From an uncultured Tenacibaculum sp. (GTDB lineage: Bacteria; Bacteroidota; Bacteroidia; Flavobacteriales; Flavobacteriaceae), in assembly GCA_947497895.1 (NCBI GenBank), contig CANMIL010000004.1, forward strand, positions 279,891-343,890: DNA of 64,000 bases. Reading direction: 5' to 3'. Position 1 is the stretch's first letter. Each line of letters opens with the position of its first letter. The notes under the pieces were generated by a model. The model ran no database searches, was not told the origin of the DNA, and saw nothing but the letters and a program-made list of their open reading frames with translations. The position numbers and the translations under genes were made by a program. Positions 30,492 through 40,354 of the stretch are shown here, piece after piece.

Positions 30492-30941
30492 TTATAAGGT
30501 AACCGCTTCACCACCAGCCGCTTCAATTGCAGCTTTTGCTGATGCAGTAAATTTATGCACAGTAATATTCAATTTAGCTTTTAACTCACCATTCCCTAAT
30601 ATTTTAACTAGGTCATTTTTACGAGCCAAACGGTTTTCAACTAACACGTCTAAAGTAACAGTATCAGTGATTCTACCTTTATCTACTAAATTTTGTAATT
30701 TATCTAAATTAACACCAACATATTCTACACGATTTCTGTTAGTGAATCCAAATTTTGGTACGCGTCGTTGAAGAGGCATTTGACCACCTTCAAAACCTAC
30801 TTTACGAGAATATCCTGAACGAGATTTAGCTCCTTTGTGACCTCTTGTAGAAGTACCTCCGTGACCAGAACCTTCTCCACGAGCGATTCTTTTACCGCTT
30901 TTAGTAGATCCTGATGCTGGTTTTAAGTTATGTAAACTCAT
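30492..30941 (-). CDS. rplO: 50S ribosomal protein L15
   Basis: 149 aa. Gly-rich N-terminal RNA-binding stretch (RGEGSGHGGTSTRGHKG) and a C-terminal globular part ending in KAAIEAAGGEAVTL. Lies 11 bases after rpmD. Confidence 0.98.
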   Translation of the reverse strand: MSLHNLKPASGSTKSGKRIARGEGSGHGGTSTRGHKGAKSRSGYSRKVGFEGGQMPLQRRVPKFGFTNRNRVEYVGVNLDKLQNLVDKGRITDTVTLDVLVENRLARKNDLVKILGNGELKAKLNITVHKFTASAKAAIEAAGGEAVTL

Positions 30942-30952
30942 TTTATAATATC

Positions 30953-31135
30953 TTATTTAATTTCTTCTACAGAAACTAAGTGTTTAACTTTATTTACCAT
31001 CCCCAAAATTGTAGCTGATGCTTCATGCTCTACAGTTTGGTTGATTTTACGTAAACCTAATGCCTCTAAAGTTCTTTTTTGATTTTTAAGGCGACCGATT
31101 TGGCTTTTTCTTTGTGTAACTCTAATTTTACTCAT
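30953..31135 (-). CDS. rpmD: 50S ribosomal protein L30
   Basis: 60 aa. RVTQRKSQIGRLKNQKRTL and LGLRKINQTVEHE are the L30 core. Equal 11-base spacers on both sides suggest a tightly packed operon. Confidence 0.97.
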   Translation of the reverse strand: MSKIRVTQRKSQIGRLKNQKRTLEALGLRKINQTVEHEASATILGMVNKVKHLVSVEEIK

Positions 31136-31146
31136 CGTCTTAAATT

Positions 31147-31668
31147 TTATCCGTTAAAAACTTTCTCTAAAGAAATTCCTCTTTGCTTAGCGATAGTCTC
31201 AGCACTACGTAATTGTAATAATGCATCGAAAGTAGCTTTTACCACATTATGAGGGTTAGAAGAACCTTGAGATTTTGATAATACGTCCTTTACTCCTACA
31301 GATTCTAAAACTGAACGAACAGCTCCACCTGCAATAACTCCGGTACCGTGTGATGCTGGCTTAATGAAAACTCTTGCTCCACCGAATTTACCTTTTTGCT
31401 CGTGAGGTAACGTACCATCTAAAATAGGAATACGAACTAAATTCTTTTTAGCTTCTTCAACTGCTTTTGCAATCGCAGAAGAAACGTCTTTAGACTTCCC
31501 TAATCCGTGTCCTACAACTCCATTTCCATCACCAACTACAACAATTGCAGAAAAACCAAATGCTCTACCACCTTTAGTTACCTTAGTAACACGTTGAACG
31601 CCTACTAATTTATCTACAAGCTCTAATCCGCTTGGTTTTACTCTTTCTACGTTTTTATATCCTAACAT
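31147..31668 (-). CDS. rpsE: 30S ribosomal protein S5
   Basis: 173 aa. N-terminal dsRNA-binding-like fold with [20 protein letters not shown] and [13 protein letters not shown], and a C-terminal S5 fold (GAGVRSV-like [14 protein letters not shown]). The loop linked to spectinomycin resistance appears intact. Confidence 0.98.
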   Translation of the reverse strand: MLGYKNVERVKPSGLELVDKLVGVQRVTKVTKGGRAFGFSAIVVVGDGNGVVGHGLGKSKDVSSAIAKAVEEAKKNLVRIPILDGTLPHEQKGKFGGARVFIKPASHGTGVIAGGAVRSVLESVGVKDVLSKSQGSSNPHNVVKATFDALLQLRSAETIAKQRGISLEKVFNG

Positions 31669-31679
31669 AATATAATTTC

Positions 31680-32030
31680 TTAAAATTTTAAACCAGCTTC
31701 TCTCGCCGCGTCAGCTAATACTTTTACTCTTCCGTGGTATAAATAACCGTTACGATCAAAAGCAACAGTCTCCACTCCAGCTTTAACAGCCTTCTCAGCA
31801 ATAGCTTTTCCAACTGCTGTAGCTGCATCTGCTTTAGAGCTAGATGAAACCTCTTTATCTCTTGATGACGCTGATACTAAAGTAACACCAGCTACATCGT
31901 CAATTAATTGAGCATAGATCTCTTTATTACTTCTGAAAACAGACAACCTTGGCTTTTGAGCAGTTCCAGTTACTATTTTTCTAATTCTATGCTTAATACG
32001 TTGTCTTCTTTCAAGCTTTGATAATGCCAT
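31680..32030 (-). CDS. rplR: 50S ribosomal protein L18
   Basis: 116 aa. [18 protein letters not shown] and the C-terminal [23 protein letters not shown] are the 5S rRNA-binding core. Lies 20 bases after rplF. Confidence 0.98.
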   Translation of the reverse strand: MALSKLERRQRIKHRIRKIVTGTAQKPRLSVFRSNKEIYAQLIDDVAGVTLVSASSRDKEVSSSSKADAATAVGKAIAEKAVKAGVETVAFDRNGYLYHGRVKVLADAAREAGLKF

Positions 32031-32050
32031 AATAATATTTCTCTTATTTA

Positions 32051-32596
32051 TTATGCAGATTTACCTGCTTTTCTTCTTAATATTTCTCCTACAAACTTAA
32101 TTCCTTTTCCTTTGTAAGGCTCTGGCTTACGGAATGAACGAATTTTAGCGGCAACTTGACCAACTAATTGTTTGTCATGAGAAGTTAACTTTACGATAGG
32201 GTTTTTACCTTTTTCAGAAACCGTCTCAACCTTAACCTCTGGAGCTAATTCTAAAACAATGTTATGAGAAAAACCTAAAGCTAAATCTAATTTCTGACCT
32301 TGATTTGAAGCTCTATAACCAACTCCCACTAACTCTAATTCTTTAGTGTAACCTTTGCTAACACCTTCAATCATGTTATTGATTAAAGCACGGTATAAAC
32401 CATGTTTAGCTTTGTGTTCTTTACTATCTGATGGTCTTTCAACAGTTAAAGTACCATCTTCATTTTTTACAGTAACGCCAGAAGTTAATTCTTGAGTTAA
32501 CTCACCTAACTTACCTTTTACTGTTACCACGTTTCCGTCTACTTTAACTTCAACACCTTGTGGTAATGCGATTGGATTTTTTCCTATTCTACTCAT
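32051..32596 (-). CDS. rplF: 50S ribosomal protein L6
   Basis: 181 aa with two tandem L6 folds; [16 protein letters not shown] at the N-terminus and [21 protein letters not shown] at the C-terminus are typical. It lies near the sarcin-ricin loop of 23S rRNA. Confidence 0.98.
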   Translation of the reverse strand: MSRIGKNPIALPQGVEVKVDGNVVTVKGKLGELTQELTSGVTVKNEDGTLTVERPSDSKEHKAKHGLYRALINNMIEGVSKGYTKELELVGVGYRASNQGQKLDLALGFSHNIVLELAPEVKVETVSEKGKNPIVKLTSHDKQLVGQVAAKIRSFRKPEPYKGKGIKFVGEILRRKAGKSA

Positions 32597-32611
32597 TTTA
32601 CAAACGTGTTT

Positions 32612-33010
32612 TTAGTAAACGTAACATAATACTTCTCCACCTACGTTTTCTTGACGAGCTTTCTTGTTTGTCATTACACCTTTCGATGTTGACACGATAG
32701 CAATACCTAAACCGTTTAAAACTCTAGGCATTTCTTTTGCTCCTACATACTTACGTAAACCTGGTGTTGAAACTCTTTGAATCTTTCTGATAACTGACTC
32801 TCTTGTTTCTCTGTCGTACTTTAAAGCTATCTTGATAGAACCTTGTACAGACTCATCATTGAATTGATAACTTAAAATGTACCCTTGATCGAACAAAATT
32901 TTGGTCATCTCCTTCTTCAATTTTGAAGCTGGAACCTCAACCACTCTGTGACCTGCAGCGATTGCATTTCTCACTCGAGTTAGAAAATCCGCGATTGGAT
33001 CTGTGTACAT
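32612..33010 (-). CDS. rpsH: 30S ribosomal protein S8
   Basis: 132 aa. TDPIADFLTRVRNAI and the C-terminal SKGVMTNKKARQENVGGEVL are characteristic. S8 binds 16S helix 21 and represses the spc operon in E. coli. Here it heads its own likely transcription unit after a 480-base gap from rpsN. Confidence 0.98.
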   Translation of the reverse strand: MYTDPIADFLTRVRNAIAAGHRVVEVPASKLKKEMTKILFDQGYILSYQFNDESVQGSIKIALKYDRETRESVIRKIQRVSTPGLRKYVGAKEMPRVLNGLGIAIVSTSKGVMTNKKARQENVGGEVLCYVY

Positions 33011-33035
33011 AATTAATTAATTTGCGGTTTTGGTT

Positions 33036-33079
33036 TTTAGTAATTTCTATAGTACCTACGACATATCGTAATTACTAAA
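33036..33079 (-). promoter_or_regulatory. Stem-loop in the rpsH leader, candidate S8 binding site
   Basis: Perfect 10-bp outer stem (33036-33045 with 33070-33079) encloses a 4-bp inner stem with a tetraloop (33058-33061 and 33066-33069) and a one-sided 12-nt bulge. It lies 26 bases upstream of rpsH. A bulged helix next to the S8 gene suggests autoregulation, but the S8 consensus was not verified. Confidence 0.4.
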
Positions 33080-33196
33080 CCTGAAACCAGTTAATATTTA
33101 TTTTTTGTTTTTTACAAATTTCATCCTACCTAAACATGAAACCTTTTTACGCACGATTTCATTACAAGGCATAATTACCCCATAAAAAACAGAGTG

Positions 33197-33204
33197 CAAA
33201 TATA
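33197..33204 (-). promoter_or_regulatory. Candidate -7 element for the rpsH-rplQ unit
   Basis: TATATTTG on the minus strand fits TAnnTTTG. It is downstream of the rpsN terminator and upstream of rpsH. No TTG is found at the usual -33 distance. Confidence 0.4.
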
Positions 33205-33433
33205 CACAAAGTTTTCGGAAAAAAAACCTTTTTTACCATTATCGTTTTGAGTCTTAAATTCTTGCAATTTCCATAAGGTTATTTTAACCCTTATTTTATA
33301 GAAACACTATTAAAACCTGCACCTAATTTTCATCACAAAACATACCTCAATTCTATCTTTTTAAGTATCAATAAGTCAATATATTTTCTTTTACTTTATG
33401 AATAATAGCCTTATTTGAGCCATATCTAAAAAC

Positions 33434-33466
33434 AAAAAAGGCAAATAGTTAATACTATTTGCCTTT
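33434..33466 (-). terminator. Terminator after rpsN
   Basis: 13-bp stem aaaggcaaatagt / actatttgccttt with a 4-nt loop and a T-run on the minus strand, 25 bases after the rpsN stop. Confidence 0.9.
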
Positions 33467-33490
33467 ATATTATAGAACTGGTTTTAAATA

Positions 33491-33760
33491 CTACCAGCTA
33501 GCTTTCTTTACACCTGGAATTAACCCTTGGTTTGCCATTTCACGGAAAGTAACACGAGAAATACCAAACTGACGCATATATCCTTTAGGACGCCCAGTTA
33601 ATTTACAACGGTTATGCATTCTAACCGGAGAGGCATTTTTAGGTAACTTTTGTAACCCTTCGTAGTCTCCAGCTTCTTTTAAAGCTTTTCTCTTCTCAGC
33701 GTACTTTGCTACCGTTTTAGCTCTTTTGCGCTCACGCGCTTTCATTGATTCTTTAGCCAT
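33491..33760 (-). CDS. rpsN: 30S ribosomal protein S14
   Basis: 89 aa long form. [23 protein letters not shown] and the C-terminal [11 protein letters not shown] are typical; the zinc CxxC pairs of the short form are absent. Last gene before the terminator that splits the spc cluster. Confidence 0.97.
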   Translation of the reverse strand: MAKESMKARERKRAKTVAKYAEKRKALKEAGDYEGLQKLPKNASPVRMHNRCKLTGRPKGYMRQFGISRVTFREMANQGLIPGVKKASW

Positions 33761-33764
33761 CTTA

Positions 33765-34313
33765 TTAATTCTTTTTAAATGGTAATCCTAACTCTGCTAA
33801 TAATGACTTAGCTTCCTTATCAGTTTCAGCAGATGTTACAAATGTAATATCCATTCCACTAATTTTCTTCACTTGATCAATATTAATTTCTGGGAAAATG
33901 ATTTGTTCAGTAACTCCTAAGTTATAGTTACCTCTACCATCAAAACCATTTGCTATACCGTCAAAATCTCTTACACGTGGTAAAGAAGCAGTAACTAAAC
34001 GATCTAAAAATTCATACATTACATCTCCTCTTAACGTAACTTTAGCACCAATTGGCATTCCTTTACGTAATTTGAAGTTTGCAACATCCTTTTTAGAAAT
34101 AGTTGAAACTGCTTTCTGTCCAGTAATTGTAGTTAATTCCTCAACAGCATATTCAATTAATTTCTTATCAGCTATAGCTGCACCAACACCTTTACTTACA
34201 ACGATTTTTTGTAATTTAGGTACTTGCATTACATTCTTATAACCGAATTCTTCAGTAAGAGCCTTTACTACTTTGCTCTTGTACTCTTCTCTTAATCTTG
34301 GTACGTAACTCAT
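33765..34313 (-). CDS. rplE: 50S ribosomal protein L5
   Basis: 182 aa. [14 protein letters not shown], the VSKGVG string and [15 protein letters not shown] are conserved. It binds 5S rRNA. It starts 2 bases after rplX. Confidence 0.98.
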   Translation of the reverse strand: MSYVPRLREEYKSKVVKALTEEFGYKNVMQVPKLQKIVVSKGVGAAIADKKLIEYAVEELTTITGQKAVSTISKKDVANFKLRKGMPIGAKVTLRGDVMYEFLDRLVTASLPRVRDFDGIANGFDGRGNYNLGVTEQIIFPEINIDQVKKISGMDITFVTSAETDKEAKSLLAELGLPFKKN

Positions 34314-34315
34314 GG

Positions 34316-34624
34316 TTATATTGCTTTATCTGATTTCTTTGAAAATCTTACCTTCTTATCTCCATCAACTTTGTAACCAACTCTAACTGCTTCTCCGTTT
34401 TCAACTAAAGAAACATTAGAAATGTGTAATGGAGCTTCCTTTTTTACGATACCTCCTTGTGGATTCGTAGCACTAGGTTTAGTGTGCTTAGACACCATAT
34501 TAACACCTTCTACTACTACTCTATCAACATCTTTAAGTATGCGTAACACTTTACCTTCAGACCCTTTGTGGTCTCCAGCGATAACCTTAACAGTATCTCC
34601 TGATTTGATTTTAAACTTCTTCAT
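34316..34624 (-). CDS. rplX: 50S ribosomal protein L24
   Basis: 102 aa. N-terminal KOW motif [19 protein letters not shown], then [18 protein letters not shown]. An early assembly protein near the exit tunnel. Confidence 0.98.
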   Translation of the reverse strand: MKKFKIKSGDTVKVIAGDHKGSEGKVLRILKDVDRVVVEGVNMVSKHTKPSATNPQGGIVKKEAPLHISNVSLVENGEAVRVGYKVDGDKKVRFSKKSDKAI

Positions 34625-34637
34625 CTTATCTTCGATT

Positions 34638-35006
34638 TTAAAGCACTTCAGGTGCTAATGATACTATCTTCATAAATTGCTTCTCACGTAATTCACGAGC
34701 CACAGGTCCGAAAACACGAGTACCTCTCATTTCCTCAGTAGGATTTAATAACACACATGCGTTATCATCAAATCTGATATATGATCCGTCTTTACGTCTA
34801 ACTTCTTTCTTAGTACGAACAACAACTGCACGAGAAACTTGACCTTTCTTAACAGTTCCGTTTGGAGTTGCAGACTTTACCGTAACAACGATTTTATCTC
34901 CAACGCTAGCGTAACGCTTTTTTGTTCCTCCTAAAACTCTAATTACTAAAACTTCTTTAGCTCCAGTATTGTCTGCTACTTTTAATCTTGATTCTGTTTG
35001 TAACAT
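34638..35006 (-). CDS. rplN: 50S ribosomal protein L14
   Basis: 122 aa. [19 protein letters not shown] and [20 protein letters not shown] define the family. It starts 1 base after the rpsQ stop. Confidence 0.98.
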   Translation of the reverse strand: MLQTESRLKVADNTGAKEVLVIRVLGGTKKRYASVGDKIVVTVKSATPNGTVKKGQVSRAVVVRTKKEVRRKDGSYIRFDDNACVLLNPTEEMRGTRVFGPVARELREKQFMKIVSLAPEVL

Positions 35007-35007
35007 A

Positions 35008-35265
35008 TTATTTAGCTCTTTCTAGGATTTCTACTAATCTCCAACGCTTAGATTTACTTAATGGACGAGTTTCCATTATTTTTACAGTATCACCTTCGTT
35101 GCAATCGTTATTCTCGTCATGTGCAACGTACTTTTTCGTCTTTAATACGAACTTTCCGTACATTGGGTGCTTTACTCTTTTTACCTCGCTTACCACGATA
35201 GATTTCTCCATCTTATTGCTAGATACAACACCTATTCTCTCTTTTCTAAGATTTCTTTTTTCCAT
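35008..35265 (-). CDS. rpsQ: 30S ribosomal protein S17
   Basis: 85 aa OB-fold protein. [16 protein letters not shown] and [16 protein letters not shown] are the S17 signatures. Confidence 0.97.
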   Translation of the reverse strand: MEKRNLRKERIGVVSSNKMEKSIVVSEVKRVKHPMYGKFVLKTKKYVAHDENNDCNEGDTVKIMETRPLSKSKRWRLVEILERAK

Positions 35266-35284
35266 CTTTAAAACTGACTAGAAT

Positions 35285-35476
35285 TTATTGTAATTCTCTT
35301 TTAGTTAACTCTGTAGCAATTCTTGCCACAGTTTTTCTTAAGGTACGTAACTCTAATGGGTTCTCCAATGGAGTTATAGCGTGAGCCATCTTAAGATCAG
35401 TATAGTTTTTCTTCAACGCTCCAAGCTTCTCTTGTAAGTCAGCTGTTGATAATTCTTTAATTTCAGATTGTTTCAT
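35285..35476 (-). CDS. rpmC: 50S ribosomal protein L29
   Basis: 63 aa helical hairpin. MKQSEIKELSTADLQEKL and LRTLRKTVARIATEL are typical. It sits near the tunnel exit where SRP and trigger factor dock. Confidence 0.97.
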   Translation of the reverse strand: MKQSEIKELSTADLQEKLGALKKNYTDLKMAHAITPLENPLELRTLRKTVARIATELTKRELQ

Positions 35477-35487
35477 TGTTTCTAGAA

Positions 35488-35919
35488 TTAAGCGTTATAA
35501 TCAAAATCTCTTGCGATGATAAACTTCGTTTTCACAGGAAGTTTTTGAGCTGCTAAGCGTAAAGCTTCTTTTGCAACCTCCATTGGCACACCACCAACTT
35601 CAAACAAGATTCTTCCTGGTTTTACTACTGCTACGAAATGATCAGGAGCACCTTTACCTTTACCCATACGTACCTCTAATGGTTTCTTAGTAATTGGCTT
35701 GTCTGGGAAAATTTTAATCCAAAGTTGTCCTTCCCTTTTCATATAACGAGTTGCCGCGATACGAGCTGCTTCAATCTGACGAGATGTAAGTAAGTTTTGA
35801 TCTAGTGATTTGATCCCAAACATTCCATTTGAAAGTTGAGTTCCTCTACCAGAGTTCCCACTCATATTACCCTTGCCCTTCTGAACTCTACGGAATTTTA
35901 CTCTTTTTGGCTGTAACAT
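35488..35919 (-). CDS. rplP: 50S ribosomal protein L16
   Basis: 143 aa. [38 protein letters not shown] and the C-terminal KLPVKTKFI are conserved. It helps position the A-site tRNA. Confidence 0.98.
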   Translation of the reverse strand: MLQPKRVKFRRVQKGKGNMSGNSGRGTQLSNGMFGIKSLDQNLLTSRQIEAARIAATRYMKREGQLWIKIFPDKPITKKPLEVRMGKGKGAPDHFVAVVKPGRILFEVGGVPMEVAKEALRLAAQKLPVKTKFIIARDFDYNA

Positions 35920-35938
35920 GTCTAATTTCTTTTAAAAA

Positions 35939-36658
35939 TTATTTTCTTCTGCGAGGTTGACGTTTTCCTCCACCTTTGTTAGAGTTATTACCTTTTTGCT
36001 TAGATAATCCAACTAACGGAGATAACTCACGCTTTCCATAAACCTCACCTTTCATAATCCATACTTTCACACCGATTCTTCCGTATGTAGTATGAGCTTC
36101 ATTAAGTGCATAATCGATATCTGCTCTAAAAGTAGAAAGAGGAATTCTTCCTTCTTTATAGTGCTCAGAACGTGCCATTTCAGCACCATTTAAACGACCA
36201 GAAATCTGAATCTTAATTCCCTCCGCATTCATTCGAATTGCAGCGGCAATAGCCATTTTAATTGCTCTTTTGTAAGAAATTCTGTTCTCGATTTGACGTG
36301 CTACACTAGCAGCTACAAGATTTGCATCTAATTCAGGACGCTTGATTTCAAATATGTTAATTTGAACCTCTTTTCCTGTAATTTTCTTAAGCTCTTCTTT
36401 TAACTTGTCTACCTCTTGACCTCCTTTACCAATAATGATACCTGGACGTGCAGTAGTGATAGTAACGGTTACAAGTTTTAAAGTACGCTCGATAATAACA
36501 CGTGAAACACTTGCTTTAGATAATCTGGCAGCGATGTACTTTCTTATCTTGTTGTCTTCAGCAATCTTATCTCCGTAGTCATTTCCTCCATACCAGTTAG
36601 ACTCCCATCCTCTGATGATTCCTAAACGATTCCCTATTGGATTTGTTTTTTGTCCCAT
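35939..36658 (-). CDS. rpsC: 30S ribosomal protein S3
   Basis: 239 aa. N-terminal type II KH domain with [15 protein letters not shown] and the C-terminal S3 domain with [18 protein letters not shown]. The tail is basic and Gly/Asn-rich. It lines the mRNA entry channel. Confidence 0.98.
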   Translation of the reverse strand: MGQKTNPIGNRLGIIRGWESNWYGGNDYGDKIAEDNKIRKYIAARLSKASVSRVIIERTLKLVTVTITTARPGIIIGKGGQEVDKLKEELKKITGKEVQINIFEIKRPELDANLVAASVARQIENRISYKRAIKMAIAAAIRMNAEGIKIQISGRLNGAEMARSEHYKEGRIPLSTFRADIDYALNEAHTTYGRIGVKVWIMKGEVYGKRELSPLVGLSKQKGNNSNKGGGKRQPRRRK

Positions 36659-36669
36659 TTCTACTTTGA

Positions 36670-37074
36670 TTAATTACTTTTATTTTTACTTCCTAACTCT
36701 AAAGTAACGTGATTAGAACGTTTTCTAATTCTATGAGCACGCCCTTGTGGAGCTGGTCTTAATCTTTTTAACATTCCAGCGCTATCAACATAAATAGACT
36801 TCACGAATAATCCAGCATCTTCGATACTAGCATCCTCGTTCTTCGCTTGCCAGTTAGCAATTGCAGATAACAATAACTTTTCTAAGTTACGAGATGCTTC
36901 TTTTGGACTAAACTTTAAGATTTGTAGAGCTCTTTCAACTTCAACTCCTCTTACTAAGTCTGCTACTAAACGCATTTTTCTTGGTGATGTAGGACAGTTA
37001 GTAAGCTTAGCAAAAGCTCTTTGCTTTTTAGCTTCTTTTAACTGCGTTGCCATGTTTTTTTTACGACTTCCCAT
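36670..37074 (-). CDS. rplV: 50S ribosomal protein L22
   Basis: 134 aa from the first ATG (MGSRKK), which fits flavobacterial L22 N-termini better than the internal Met8. [18 protein letters not shown] and the tunnel-lining hairpin region [16 protein letters not shown] are intact. Confidence 0.97.
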   Translation of the reverse strand: MGSRKKNMATQLKEAKKQRAFAKLTNCPTSPRKMRLVADLVRGVEVERALQILKFSPKEASRNLEKLLLSAIANWQAKNEDASIEDAGLFVKSIYVDSAGMLKRLRPAPQGRAHRIRKRSNHVTLELGSKNKSN

Positions 37075-37084
37075 AATTTCCTAC

Positions 37085-37363
37085 TTATTTTTTACCTTTA
37101 TTTTTTGCACCAGCGTGTCCTCTAAATGAACGAGTTGGTGAAAATTCTCCTAATTTATGACCTACCATGTTTTCAGTTACGTATACTGGAACAAATTGAC
37201 GTCCGTTATGTACGGCAATTGTTTGTCCAACGAAATCAGGAGTAATCATACTTGCTCTAGACCAAGTTTTAATAACTGATTTACTTCCAGCTTCAACGTT
37301 AGCTAAAACTTTTTTCTCTAATTTATAGTGAACGTAAGGTCCTTTTTTTAATGATCTTGCCAT
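37085..37363 (-). CDS. rpsS: 30S ribosomal protein S19
   Basis: 92 aa. [18 protein letters not shown] and [20 protein letters not shown] are the family marks. It contacts S13 in the head of the small subunit. Confidence 0.98.
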   Translation of the reverse strand: MARSLKKGPYVHYKLEKKVLANVEAGSKSVIKTWSRASMITPDFVGQTIAVHNGRQFVPVYVTENMVGHKLGEFSPTRSFRGHAGAKNKGKK

Positions 37364-37369
37364 GACTTA

Positions 37370-38194
37370 TTATTTCTTTCTACGTTCTATGATATACTTG
37401 TTACTAGCTTTAGTTTTAGATCTAGTCTTAAATCCTTTAGCTGGAATACCGTTTCTAGATCTTGGGTGACCTCCAGAAGAACGTCCTTCACCACCTCCCA
37501 TTGGGTGATCAACTGGGTTCATTCTTACTGCGTTAGTTCTTGGTCTTCTTCCTAACCATCTGCTTCTACCAGCCTTACCTGATACGATTAACTGATGATC
37601 CGAGTTAGACACAACCCCGATAGTAGCCTTACATGTTAATAAGATTAATCTTGTTTCACCTGAAGGTAACTTAACTGTAGCATATTTTCCGTCTCTTGCC
37701 ATTAACTGAGCAAAAGAACCTGCAGAACGCGCCATAACAGCACCTTGACCTGGACGTAACTCAATACAAGAGATAGTTGTTCCTAATGGAATATCACTTA
37801 GGTACATTGAGTTTCCTAAGTCAGGAGTAGCTTCTCTACCAGAAACTATTGTTTGACCTACTTTTAATCCGTTTTGAGCGATTACATAACGCTTTTCTCC
37901 ATCAGCATAAACTACTAATGCAATAAATGCAGTACGGTTTGGATCGTACTCGATAGTTTTTACTGTTGCAGGGATACCATCTTTATCTCTTTTAAAATCG
38001 ATAATACGATATTTCTTTTTATGACCTCCACCGATGTTACGTGTAGTCATTCTACCCTGATTGTTTCGACCTCCAGATCGTTTTTTCGAAGCTAATAAAG
38101 ATTTCTCCGGCTTATCAGTAGTGATGGTGTCGAACCCATTTACTACTCTAAAACGCTGACCTGGTGTTATTGGTTTTAATTTTCTAACTGACAT
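37370..38194 (-). CDS. rplB: 50S ribosomal protein L2
   Basis: 274 aa. [20 protein letters not shown] and the peptidyl-transferase-near loop [13 protein letters not shown] are intact. It is one of the largest and best conserved 23S-binding proteins. Confidence 0.99.
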   Translation of the reverse strand: MSVRKLKPITPGQRFRVVNGFDTITTDKPEKSLLASKKRSGGRNNQGRMTTRNIGGGHKKKYRIIDFKRDKDGIPATVKTIEYDPNRTAFIALVVYADGEKRYVIAQNGLKVGQTIVSGREATPDLGNSMYLSDIPLGTTISCIELRPGQGAVMARSAGSFAQLMARDGKYATVKLPSGETRLILLTCKATIGVVSNSDHQLIVSGKAGRSRWLGRRPRTNAVRMNPVDHPMGGGEGRSSGGHPRSRNGIPAKGFKTRSKTKASNKYIIERRKK

Positions 38195-38205
38195 TCTAAA
38201 TTGTC

Positions 38206-38496
38206 TTAAAGATTGTTATAAAAATCAATTACTTCACCTTCTGCTAACTGTACAATAGCTTTCTTGTATCCACTTGTTAATCCAGAAACTAAACCTTTTT
38301 TAGTGTATTTAGTTTTTCTTTCCGCTGGCTGGATTAAGGTTCTAACAGACTTAACTGCTACACCATAAGTTGACTCAACTGCACCTTTGATTTCTAACTT
38401 GTTAGCTTGCTTATTTACAACAAAAGCATAACGATTAAATATTTCGCTATCTTTTGTAGCTTTTTCCGTAATAATAGGTTTTATTAAAATACTCAT
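38206..38496 (-). CDS. rplW: 50S ribosomal protein L23
   Basis: 96 aa. [16 protein letters not shown] and the [15 protein letters not shown] strand are typical. It forms part of the tunnel exit docking site. Lies 8 bases after rplD. Confidence 0.97.
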   Translation of the reverse strand: MSILIKPIITEKATKDSEIFNRYAFVVNKQANKLEIKGAVESTYGVAVKSVRTLIQPAERKTKYTKKGLVSGLTSGYKKAIVQLAEGEVIDFYNNL

Positions 38497-38504
38497 TTCG
38501 TTCC

Positions 38505-39134
38505 CTATTTACTTAAATTAGATTCAATTCCTTCTAATGAGCTCTCAGCAATTACCACTTTGTTAGCGTTTAACACACTGTAAGTATTAATTCCTGTAGC
38601 ATCAACAACTTTAGAGTTTTTCAAGTTACGAGATGATAAGTAAACATTTTTGTTCTCGTTTCCTAAAACAAATAAAGACTTCTTAGCATCTAATTCTAAA
38701 GCTTTTAACACATTAATAAATTCTTTTGTTTTTGGAGCTTCGAAATTGAAGTCTTCAACAACAACTAAATTATTATCGGTTGCTTGAATACTTAAAGCTG
38801 ATTTACGAGCTAAACGCTTTAAGTTTTTATTTAATTTGAAAGAATAGTTTCTTGGTCTTGGACCGAAAATACGCCCTCCACCTCTAAACACGGGTGACTT
38901 GATACTTCCCGCACGAGCTGTACCAGTTCCTTTTTGTTTTTTAATCTTTCTTGTACTACCAGTAATCTCACCTCTTTCTTTAGCTTTGTGAGTACCTTGT
39001 CTTTGATTTGCCAAATACTGCTTTACATCTAAATAGATAGCATGATCGTTTGGCTCTATTCCGAATACTTCGCTAGAAAGTTCAACTTTTCTACCAGTAT
39101 CTTTTCCTGTAATATCTAATACTGCTACTTTCAT
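38505..39134 (-). CDS. rplD: 50S ribosomal protein L4
   Basis: 209 aa. Tunnel loop strings [19 protein letters not shown] and [15 protein letters not shown] are conserved. In E. coli L4 also represses the S10 operon by acting on its leader; the rplC leader here has an attenuator-like hairpin pair that would suit such a role. Start overlaps the rplC stop by one base (TAATG). Confidence 0.98.
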   Translation of the reverse strand: MKVAVLDITGKDTGRKVELSSEVFGIEPNDHAIYLDVKQYLANQRQGTHKAKERGEITGSTRKIKKQKGTGTARAGSIKSPVFRGGGRIFGPRPRNYSFKLNKNLKRLARKSALSIQATDNNLVVVEDFNFEAPKTKEFINVLKALELDAKKSLFVLGNENKNVYLSSRNLKNSKVVDATGINTYSVLNANKVVIAESSLEGIESNLSK

Positions 39135-39751
39135 TATTTCTCGATAGTTACATAAGAGTTCTTATGACCTGGAATAGCACCTTTTACAACTAAAAGATTC
39201 TTTTCAGGAACTACTTTCAATACTCTTAAATTTTGAACTTTAACTTTATCAGTCCCCATACGACCTGCCATACGCATTCCTTTGAATACTCTTGCAGGAT
39301 ATGAAGCTGCACCAATCGAACCAGGTGCTCTTAAACGGTTATGTTGACCGTGAGTGGCTTGTCCAACTCCAGCAAACCCATGACGTTTAACAACCCCTTG
39401 AAATCCTTTACCTTTAGAAGTTCCAGAAACATCTACGAACTCTCCTTCAGCAAATAATTCAACAGTAAGTGAATCACCTAATTTGTGATCTCCATCAAAA
39501 CCTTGAAACTCAACAACTCTTCTTTTAGCAGATGTTCCAGCTTTTTTAAAGTGACCATCTAAAGCTTTGTTTGAGCTCTTTTCTTTTTTGTCATCGAAAC
39601 CAAGTTGTAAAGCATTATAACCATCAACTTCTTCGGTTCTGACTTGGGTAACAACGCAAGGACCCGCTTCGATTACCGTACAAGGAATATTCTTCCCGTT
39701 TTCATCGAATAAGCTGGTCATTCCAATTTTTCTTCCAATTAACCCAGACAT
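39134..39751 (-). CDS. rplC: 50S ribosomal protein L3
   Basis: 205 aa. [18 protein letters not shown] at the N-terminus and the long loop [20 protein letters not shown] that reaches the peptidyl transferase centre. It is the first gene of a transcription unit that starts downstream of the rpsJ terminator and has a leader of about 230 nt. Confidence 0.98.
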   Translation of the reverse strand: MSGLIGRKIGMTSLFDENGKNIPCTVIEAGPCVVTQVRTEEVDGYNALQLGFDDKKEKSSNKALDGHFKKAGTSAKRRVVEFQGFDGDHKLGDSLTVELFAEGEFVDVSGTSKGKGFQGVVKRHGFAGVGQATHGQHNRLRAPGSIGAASYPARVFKGMRMAGRMGTDKVKVQNLRVLKVVPEKNLLVVKGAIPGHKNSYVTIEK

Positions 39752-39854
39752 ATTTGTTTGTTTTCTGACGATTAGATTTATTTATCCAGCGCGTCAATTA
39801 ATAATTAATTATTTGAAACTAAAGTTTCATTTTTTATCCTTTTAAGTATCACTC

Positions 39855-39896
39855 AAAAAAAAAGAGCATAAACACTCTTAGCTCTCTTAAGTGTTT
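39855..39896 (-). promoter_or_regulatory. Attenuator-like alternative hairpins in the rplC leader
   Basis: On the minus strand, AAACACT pairs with AGTGTTT (plus 39890-39896 with 39870-39876). A competing stem AAGAGAGC with GCTCTTTT (39881-39888 with 39860-39867) leads straight into a run of nine U. The two stems interleave, so only one can form freely: the layout of an antiterminator and terminator. It lies about 100 bases before rplC. Confidence 0.5.
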
Positions 39897-39988
39897 TACC
39901 GTTTTTCCCTCGCGAAACCCTCAGGACATGTTACTTGAATCATCGATTCAATGTTTAATATCAACACACTGAACCGAAATTCGGTGTG

Positions 39989-40018
39989 CAAAAGTAAAAA
40001 AAACTTTCGGTTTAACAA
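39989..40018 (-). promoter_or_regulatory. Promoter of the rplC-rpsN unit
   Basis: TTG (40018-40016), a 19-nt spacer and TACTTTTG (39996-39989) on the minus strand match the flavobacterial consensus well. The -33 TTG lies exactly in the loop of the rpsJ terminator and the -7 element overlaps its T-run. Confidence 0.65.
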
Positions 40019-40034
40019 AATTAAACCGAAAGTT
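39996..40034 (-). terminator. Terminator after rpsJ
   Basis: 14-bp perfect stem (40002-40015 with 40021-40034) with a 5-nt loop and T-run on the minus strand, 10 bases past the rpsJ stop. Confidence 0.9.
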
Positions 40035-40043
40035 CTGAGATAC

Positions 40044-40349
40044 TTATACTTTTATTTCAACTTCAACCCCACTCGGTAACTCAAGTTTCATTAAAGCATC
40101 AATAGTTTTTGAAGAAGAACTATAGATATCTAATAAACGCTTGTAAGCAGATAATTGAAATTGTTCTCTAGATTTTTTGTTTACGTGTGGTGAACGTAAT
40201 ACAGTAAAAATCTTTTTATGTGTTGGTAAAGGTATTGGTCCGTTAACTACTGCACCAGTACTCTTTACAGTCTTTACGATTTTCTCAGCAGATTTGTCTA
40301 CTAAATTATAATCGTAAGATTTTAATTTTATTCTAATTTTTTGACTCAT
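40044..40349 (-). CDS. rpsJ: 30S ribosomal protein S10
   Basis: 101 aa. [20 protein letters not shown] and [29 protein letters not shown] strings are conserved. S10 (NusE) also serves in antitermination. Here it ends the str-type operon, 5 bases after fusA, and is cut off from rplC by a terminator. Confidence 0.98.
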   Translation of the reverse strand: MSQKIRIKLKSYDYNLVDKSAEKIVKTVKSTGAVVNGPIPLPTHKKIFTVLRSPHVNKKSREQFQLSAYKRLLDIYSSSSKTIDALMKLELPSGVEVEIKV

Positions 40350-40354
40350 TTTGA

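Larger units (their letters stand above)
33011..33490. other. 480-base gap inside the spc cluster, between rpsN and rpsH
   Basis: No coding potential is visible. The gap contains, in transcription order, an intrinsic terminator after rpsN, a promoter-like TATATTTG, and a leader of about 190 nt with a stem-loop upstream of rpsH. In most bacteria rpsN and rpsH are adjacent in a single operon. Confidence 0.8.
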
